Below are positions 60,801 to 64,000 of a stretch of 64,000 nucleotides of DNA, in pieces. The notes beneath the pieces are model-generated. The model was not told the origin of the DNA. It saw only the letters and a list, made by a program, of their open reading frames with translations, and ran no database searches. The position numbers were made by a program, and so were the translations under genes. The stretch spans positions 434,001 through 498,000 of the forward strand of contig NZ_SEON01000002.1 in the NCBI RefSeq assembly GCF_004152845.1. Reading direction: 5' to 3'. Numbering within the stretch: the stretch's first letter is position 1; each line of letters starts with the position of its first letter. The stretch comes from Sphingobium fuliginis. GTDB lineage: Bacteria; Pseudomonadota; Alphaproteobacteria; Sphingomonadales; Sphingomonadaceae.

Positions 60801-61819
60801 TCCTCGGTCTCGATCATCTGCGGCGTCAGCGGCAGGCGCATGGAAAGGCCCCTGCGCCAGTCCACCACTTGGACGAATTCGGCCTGCTCGACGAGGATCG
60901 TCCGCGGGTCGCGCCTGTCGCCGACGATCAGCCGTCCCGCTGCGCATATCCACCGCCAGGCGACATAGAAGCGATCGGCGGCGCGATCTTTGACTATGTC
61001 CGCGTGGATAATCGGCTGGTCCGGCAGCAGCCGCAGCCCGACACCGGAGACAAAGCCAAGCGCCCAGCCGTCGGCAACGTCGTCGAGGGTGACGAAGGTG
61101 AGTGAGGCGCGCACCTTGAGCTCAGCCTTGGGAGCGGTGTCAGTGAGCAGCTTGGAAATATTCTCGGCCAGCCGAGGATTGGGGTTGGGCCCCGCGGCGC
61201 CGGGCTCGTCAAAGACCGCGACCGCCACGGTCTTCGCGCTGCCCGACGTGGAGCCGAGCTTGAAACGGACGCCCGGCGAGGATAGCTCGACCGAGAGCGG
61301 CCAGCGCAGGCGGCCGACCAGCGGCGTGTCCCTGAGCTCCAGCGCGCTGTTCCTCGGCTCGACCTCCGCCAGCCGCGAGCACGTGATCGGAACGGACGCG
61401 CCGTTAAACCAGTCGGTGAGGCTGACCCAATCCAGCTGCTTGCCTTCATAGCGCCAGCCCAGGCCCCACACGCCGGTCCGCTGGCTGATGTCGATCTGGA
61501 AATTTGCTGGAATGTTGGTCCCGGCGTAGCGGCCGCTTACTGTCGCACGCGTGGACGAGCGGCGCCGGACGAGACGGCCGTGCGTACTATCTGCCTCGGC
61601 GACGACCCAATCGGCGTCGATCCTCCAGAATTTTGCTGCGCCCCCGCTGACCCACCTCAGTATAAGATCGCGACCGTCTTGCTCGAACGCCGGAGCCTCC
61701 TCCTGCCCGTTGGCTGACGCAGGCAACAGCAGCGCCGTGGCACTTGAACTGCCCAAGAAAGCGCGCCGCGTGATCGACAGCCAACCGCTGGCAGTCGGAT
61801 CAAGATCTCCCCTTTTCAT
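54851..61819 (-). CDS. Giant protein A, 2322 aa, Tat-type signal, unknown function
   Basis: The start at 61819 lies behind GAGGAGGGG. It gives a twin-arginine signal (SITRRAFLG, Arg18-Arg19; hydrophobic core ATALLLPASA). Residues 40-1260 are mostly strand-rich, with Pro-rich linkers near 780 and 1077-1092. Residues 1268-1965 are almost purely helical and Ala/Leu-rich. Residues 1966-2322 are Gly/Phe-rich strands, including PFDGSPAQFRFAF and CYYGGGFVAL (about 2136-2170). From memory, that end resembles the C-termini of other very large uncharacterised bacterial proteins. No enzyme motif was found. It is the second gene of a three-gene operon. Confidence 0.88.
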   Translation of the reverse strand: MKRGDLDPTASGWLSITRRAFLGSSSATALLLPASANGQEEAPAFEQDGRDLILRWVSGGAAKFWRIDADWVVAEADSTHGRLVRRRSSTRATVSGRYAGTNIPANFQIDISQRTGVWGLGWRYEGKQLDWVSLTDWFNGASVPITCSRLAEVEPRNSALELRDTPLVGRLRWPLSVELSSPGVRFKLGSTSGSAKTVAVAVFDEPGAAGPNPNPRLAENISKLLTDTAPKAELKVRASLTFVTLDDVADGWALGFVSGVGLRLLPDQPIIHADIVKDRAADRFYVAWRWICAAGRLIVGDRRDPRTILVEQAEFVQVVDWRRGLSMRLPLTPQMIETEEFSAVVIGGVGEEFFPEFNRQPGIALPIELIGVHARGTDSARYDVDFRVRRVDNMGLDRSAILWRETEVGGAIADLVIGIPGADNGGRQASMISLGRASGLDVTLNFPGALALDRDGPVLRVRRHEDALDIGFQFHDYRLKIGREGALIVPGPAAQRAVRFHPQHLQEEVFQDPIALLEKVRAAAAGLLTGAATAKSPARELGKSAPYGTGGEQTLLARTRASGPSWIVFKPDAAAPGLPLTVAALTDWRNLALAAPARAEWANLPLDDQLTRLGITPAMDQAAARGRVIDSLKEPGPTVTALELVTGLQFAPDGRARFRVPRRRPSETGPLWTAQLELMPVPVAEGALAEPARVRAVWSTGFDPRAILDTTCGVNASLGDDAPFETSVNARDRGEVMLLSSGLGLGALRAVTLSGQDVPYSLVRRPKATFSYISNKPETPPPTPGGPPPDPDAPGVAQEGVMLPAPFTRFNARLTGYGADLDALWQGEPAAPYSKAPFFNRAFSVEKYVHRTSLGADMFVEVVYKGFLLPYGFRVSLVKITEREGREISGMGAMMPAIQRFFILPKPVEKTFPGIYQPYAGLDIPVRHARLINGISPELDQSRMEPPDDLSALLPKEPKAVSNGCSGEAGAERKPAGRVFWPCKRIDGSVIQFDFEADDTGVRRSVPLLFVDNAAVHHPPTIRAIMDYYNNLAPINLRTERHHGGRTIFAPPAKAGDTSFETDHIILRARSRTIEVPPPPAPRPAAPPAPSEADIDAAFHMDAFMEGADEPPLYPVMVEASIRIPPLDRLVGEPQGLKRVGYVPHYVRNGFNVKANPGELYLGFLDRGGVMDLSARGEKSGGVAQTPTPLAGISRANAIVGAEPVRKPPDRAVADAAPAVKADAWMPPPVGADIPFDFKPALEDRFEPASFLPDGKLLGILKFRDVVMAATMAAQPKLTEVYEYAVASAEGGAAAVLKVLQEACRLAAKAIEAALDKADAALFDFLSSENAGFKPVKPTAADRHPNLDRFYPDLSGDLEALKAVLIGASTTDLSRLPEHASALSERWRRLRGTVDAVIANPTPEPIRGIISQVRQLIDALENGLLGALQEAVRKAIDAFVTTQVEPWVRAALDACFDAAGKLVNEWMFDALFGPLRPPLPPETTIAKPPTRADLQKLVDALLAHPEVISQATLTAPLADALTLPLLRLIGDARRLVDTIAAGERKAIERIANLARELLERVLGALASIQSLVAAASAEAAALCAGAAAPIVEIATLATDALPSAAQVNSAFSFIRAQLPLLDLPGADPTPEVRAAREAAAALRLAIQNVGANIAAVQKKGAEFKDLAQWCSTPGRIPTAIAELARLRLATLASVKDCVDQLRLVESALLLISADLWADARSAVKSIRREFIILAVRLTLARLTAARIGGTELGQRLDKLGKRARARVNEAAAQVLAIGSDLDARLSSVSKLRLDHISDELGAGIVATATELAAIERRLLATATDLTALEGAVLDSVKPMVAQLAGAVCAPLLNVHKLVADQATAAVALLETGPDLLLMLTGPLLERLRLARDAVVRDQAALARIPTYPQEASVLLTRWSNEEPGLVAATRTVAELFEAVARGQIGALFDLAEVRRAVEDAVRRLIPSRVTMRYVWTASLKPFPPADPVFLPNTKADGEPSTDGKSADLSIDTEIQIDLLNPKDRKVTVKGSVRPFAIQLLGKATDLITIGLKDTEFTVLPGQSPRFSTTIDDVQIGTQLKFLEAIMELVGGKGGFAIRPSFSPPGVLIGYSFAAPILSVGALTVLDVALEIAVLLPFDGSPAQFRFAFASRNRPFGIIIAPCYYGGGFVALTAAADRILAFEIMLEFGAATAIKFGPLDGRGKVSTGIYLFLRSDGTQRLEGFVHAVGEGQIACFGISVNLEVKIVSDGSSMKGSATFTFTFKVGFAEFDYSVPALYSFKGGGASGEVPQFPRDDSYEIDAPDKRREWREYRSHFTPSWPVA

Positions 61820-61880
61820 AAGAAACCCCTCCTCGACGGACGGGAATACTACCCCGATTTCGGCAACTGGTGACGGCGCC

Positions 61881-62453
61881 TCAGCCGTTCGCTGCAATCA
61901 AACGTTGAATATAGGCCATCGGCAGCTCGGTCCGGCCGCGAGCAGGTACTTTAAGCCCCCGCGGCTTGAGCAAGTTGGCAATATCTATTGCGAACGACAT
62001 GCAGTCGTTCTCGGCGAGCTTGTACAATTCCGCTACTTCATCGGTAGGACGGCCGATTCCCATTTTCGCCAACGGATTGGAAGTGCGGGCAATAGCCGCC
62101 TCATAATCCTCTTTATTCACCTTCGCCGACAGGCACCGCTCGCGAATCGAAGTGTAGCGTTCTTCCGCAAGGTGCCCGGGAACGCTGTCCCCAAAGTAGC
62201 TCCAGGCGGCCGCCGCGCTACCTGTGCCCGCACCTACAGTGTGCCCAATTGAAAGGAACTTGCGAGGTCCTCCGGGCGGAAGATGGCTGTAGGCCACAAA
62301 CATATGACCCGGCACCTTCGAATCAGGAGACGGTCTCGCACAGAAGGAGACCTCGTAAATACCTGTCGATTCGGTCCTTGTGCTTAGGTCGATCGTTTTG
62401 GCCGTCAGCGGAGATGCAATAGTTAGGAGAAGTGCAAGAATCGCTATTCGCAT
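61881..62453 (-). CDS. Secreted protein with His-then-Cys pattern, possible permuted papain-like fold
   Basis: The 190-residue protein has a signal peptide (MRIAILALLLTIASPLTA). His50 in PGHMFVAYS and Cys151 in ENDCMSFAIDIA occur in the order used by circularly permuted papain-like (LRAT/NlpC-like) enzymes, where the Cys starts a helix. That assignment is an inference from two motifs. It ends 61 bases before giant protein A on the same strand and probably heads the operon. If enzymatic, it could cut peptide or amide bonds in the envelope. Confidence 0.75.
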   Translation of the reverse strand: MRIAILALLLTIASPLTAKTIDLSTRTESTGIYEVSFCARPSPDSKVPGHMFVAYSHLPPGGPRKFLSIGHTVGAGTGSAAAAWSYFGDSVPGHLAEERYTSIRERCLSAKVNKEDYEAAIARTSNPLAKMGIGRPTDEVAELYKLAENDCMSFAIDIANLLKPRGLKVPARGRTELPMAYIQRLIAANG

Positions 62454-62689
62454 AACCGCCCTCCACGCTAGAATCGTAGCTAATAATAGATTGAGAGAGA
62501 GCTCAAGCCCTTTTAGCGATCTTCAAAAAATTTCTCGTTATAGTCTGCTGCTAAGCAGAACATATGACTTGGCCTTCGCCGAGATATCCATGTCGGCTGC
62601 ATGATCAACGGAAGGTATGGATTCCAGCTTCGAATTCCAGTCGGTCTCCGGCATCTGCAATCAGACCTAGGAACTATCCGGCCGTTGCG

Positions 62690-62980
62690 GAAACACCGAA
62701 CAAAATTATGCCTATCTATGCGGCGAGTCTGCACTATTCTGAGGAGAGCGACACCCCCTTTTGCTGATGAGCTTGAACTCTGGGAGGCGGATCTTTCACG
62801 TTCAGCGGCCTATATGGCAGCACCGTTCGGGCTAGGCCATTTCGATCATTACTTCGCGATCTATATACCTGGCGAAGCGATGGAGCCACGTTTCCGCGCT
62901 GGCGAACGGTAATCCTTGATCGCATTAAACCAGCGTCGATTCAGGCGGACGTGGTGGTCCAGTTGCTAGCAGGCCGCTGA
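62690..62980 (+). pseudogene. Remnant of an S24 (LexA/CI-type) repressor
   Basis: Three reading frames together resemble the C-terminal half of an S24 repressor: MPIYAAS (62708-62728), then HFDHYFAIYIPGEAMEPRFRAGER ending at a stop (62910-62912). One base shift later comes VILDRIKPAS and ADVVVQLL. The normal GDSMEP motif reads GEAMEP, so the catalytic Ser has become Ala. A base was lost at about 62909 and an insertion element cuts the end. Such repressors belong to phages and mobile islands. Confidence 0.65.
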
Positions 62981-64000
62981 AAAAGCCGGACTTACGAGAT
63001 TTTTCGGGGCATTTCAGCGGTGCTGCAATAGCGGTGGAGTTTCAAACTGGCGTTTTGCCAGCGTCGTTGATCGACAAGCGGGGTTTTGGCTGGCTTTCAT
63101 GTGGGCTTGGCGATGAGTTTGGGAAGTCGCACAAGGTTGTAGGCGATTATTCGGAAGGTGAAGGCGGCCTCTGCCCTGGCGAGGCCCCTGACTTTGAGCC
63201 TGGCGATACCGCCGACGGTCTTGACCCAGCCAAAGGCCTCCTCGATCCGTTTGCGGATGCGCAGGCTGGCGACATAGCCATCATGACGGGTCGTGCGGCG
63301 GTCGATCAGCGTCTTGCGCACCTTGCCCAGCTTGCTGACGGTGCCATTGATGGCGATGTGCGGCGTGATTTCGCGCTCGCGCAGGGCGGTGACGAAGCTG
63401 GCGGCATCGAACAGCCTGTCACCGGCCAAGGTGACGCGCCGCCCCGGCTTGCGGGTACGTTCGATCATGACGAGGGCAGCCTCGCGCTCGGCCGTGCCAG
63501 TGGCATGGGTCACGCTCGTATCGACGATCAGGGCATGACGGTTTTCCATCAGCGCATGACCCAGATAACATAGCCGGCTGGATTGGCCGTCCCCCTTGCG
63601 GAACAGGCGCGCATCCGGATCGGTGGTGGAAATGTGGGTCTCGTTCGAACGCTTTTCGCCGCGAAAGCTGCGCTCGCCGTTACGGCCCGGCCCCGGCGGA
63701 TCGCCCGAGCCATCCCGAGGCCGGAAGCTCTTCATCGACGCCCAGGCATCGATCATCGTGCCATCGACCGAGAAATGGTCCGACGACAGCAGTCGCCGCA
63801 CCTGCCCAAGGTTCATCAGGGTGACCAGGAATTCGCGCGCCACCTCGGCTTCGAGCAGGCGATCCCGGTTCTTCGAGAAGGTCGAGGCATCCCACACCCG
63901 AGCGTCCATCTCCAGACCCACGAACCACCGAAACAGCAGATTATAATCCATCTGCTCCATCAACTGCCGTTCCGACCGGATCGAGAAGAACGCTTGAAGC
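62970..64000 (-). mobile_element. IS5-like insertion sequence, partial
   Basis: The element begins near 62970, just after CTAG, which fits the four-base YTAR target of the IS5 group. The likely end sequence is CAGGCCGCTGAAAAAGCC. It contains one transposase gene on the minus strand and runs off the window, so the second end and the target duplication cannot be seen. It interrupts the S24 remnant. Confidence 0.75.
63097..64000 (-). CDS. IS5-family DDE transposase, 5' end outside the window
   Basis: At least 301 residues are present; the start lies beyond 64000. The N-terminal part shows RSERQLMEQMDYNLLFRWF. The catalytic triad candidates are Asp in HFSVDGTMIDAW, Asp in TLAGDRLFD and Glu in RIEEAFGWVKT. 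The frame is intact as far as it goes, so the element may be active. It ends about 125 bases from the presumed IS end. Confidence 0.88.
   Translation of the reverse strand, partial: LQAFFSIRSERQLMEQMDYNLLFRWFVGLEMDARVWDASTFSKNRDRLLEAEVAREFLVTLMNLGQVRRLLSSDHFSVDGTMIDAWASMKSFRPRDGSGDPPGPGRNGERSFRGEKRSNETHISTTDPDARLFRKGDGQSSRLCYLGHALMENRHALIVDTSVTHATGTAEREAALVMIERTRKPGRRVTLAGDRLFDAASFVTALREREITPHIAINGTVSKLGKVRKTLIDRRTTRHDGYVASLRIRKRIEEAFGWVKTVGGIARLKVRGLARAEAAFTFRIIAYNLVRLPKLIAKPT

Noticed and set aside
49989-61819. Tc-toxin or contractile-injection-system identity for the two giant proteins
   Set aside because: A helical middle and large size are suggestive, but no Rhs repeats, tube, sheath, baseplate or known toxin motifs are visible, and a Tat signal does not fit those systems.

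Overview
The window looks like chromosome of a sphingomonad (Alphaproteobacteria, probably Sphingobium or a close relative). The evidence is the high GC content, the tonB-exbB-exbD-exbD cluster, exosortase-A-type surface polysaccharide genes, a large TonB-dependent receptor, and intergenic palindromes of the kind common in these genomes (one copy encodes 'MLKQVQHD'). The genus is an inference. No rRNA, tRNA or CRISPR array was seen.

Region 1-24.8 kb is mostly core. It holds two small conserved genes; an exosortase-A-associated glycosyltransferase divergent from an O-ligase-like operon; topoisomerase IB; an MscS channel; a dipeptide epimerase; an unusual methyltransferase fused to an anti-sigma-like extracytoplasmic domain; an ABC exporter; proline iminopeptidase; a TonB-dependent receptor with a glycine-rich insert; a PilZ protein; the TonB energy-transduction operon; homoserine dehydrogenase; GlpX; and a MerC-domain protein.

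Region 24.9-47.9 kb is envelope-oriented. A four-gene minus-strand operon (VirJ-like, DUF2147, AcvB-like, MprF) should make and turn over aminoacylated phosphatidylglycerol. A glycosyltransferase is followed by an ECF sigma factor and its anti-sigma factor. A 1105-residue GH18-like/deacetylase/GT2 fusion precedes a PDZ protein and a two-component system. A LacI-type regulator sits before a membrane-fusion protein and a cellulose-synthase-like glycosyltransferase with a C-terminal PilZ domain, which suggests c-di-GMP-controlled polysaccharide synthesis. A membrane-bound PQQ glucose-dehydrogenase-type enzyme and a DUF1993 protein end this part.

Region 48-64 kb looks accessory. AT-richer stretches flank it. 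It carries a secreted astacin-type protease and a small lipoprotein, both plus strand. These converge on a roughly 12.5-kb minus-strand operon of three genes: a secreted protein with a His-then-Cys pattern, a 2322-residue protein with a Tat-type signal, and a 1621-residue protein without a signal. I recognise no family for the two giants apart from a remembered resemblance at one C-terminus. Beyond them lie a frameshifted remnant of an S24 (LexA/CI-type) repressor and an IS5-like element that runs off the window. This operon is the best candidate here for an undescribed system.
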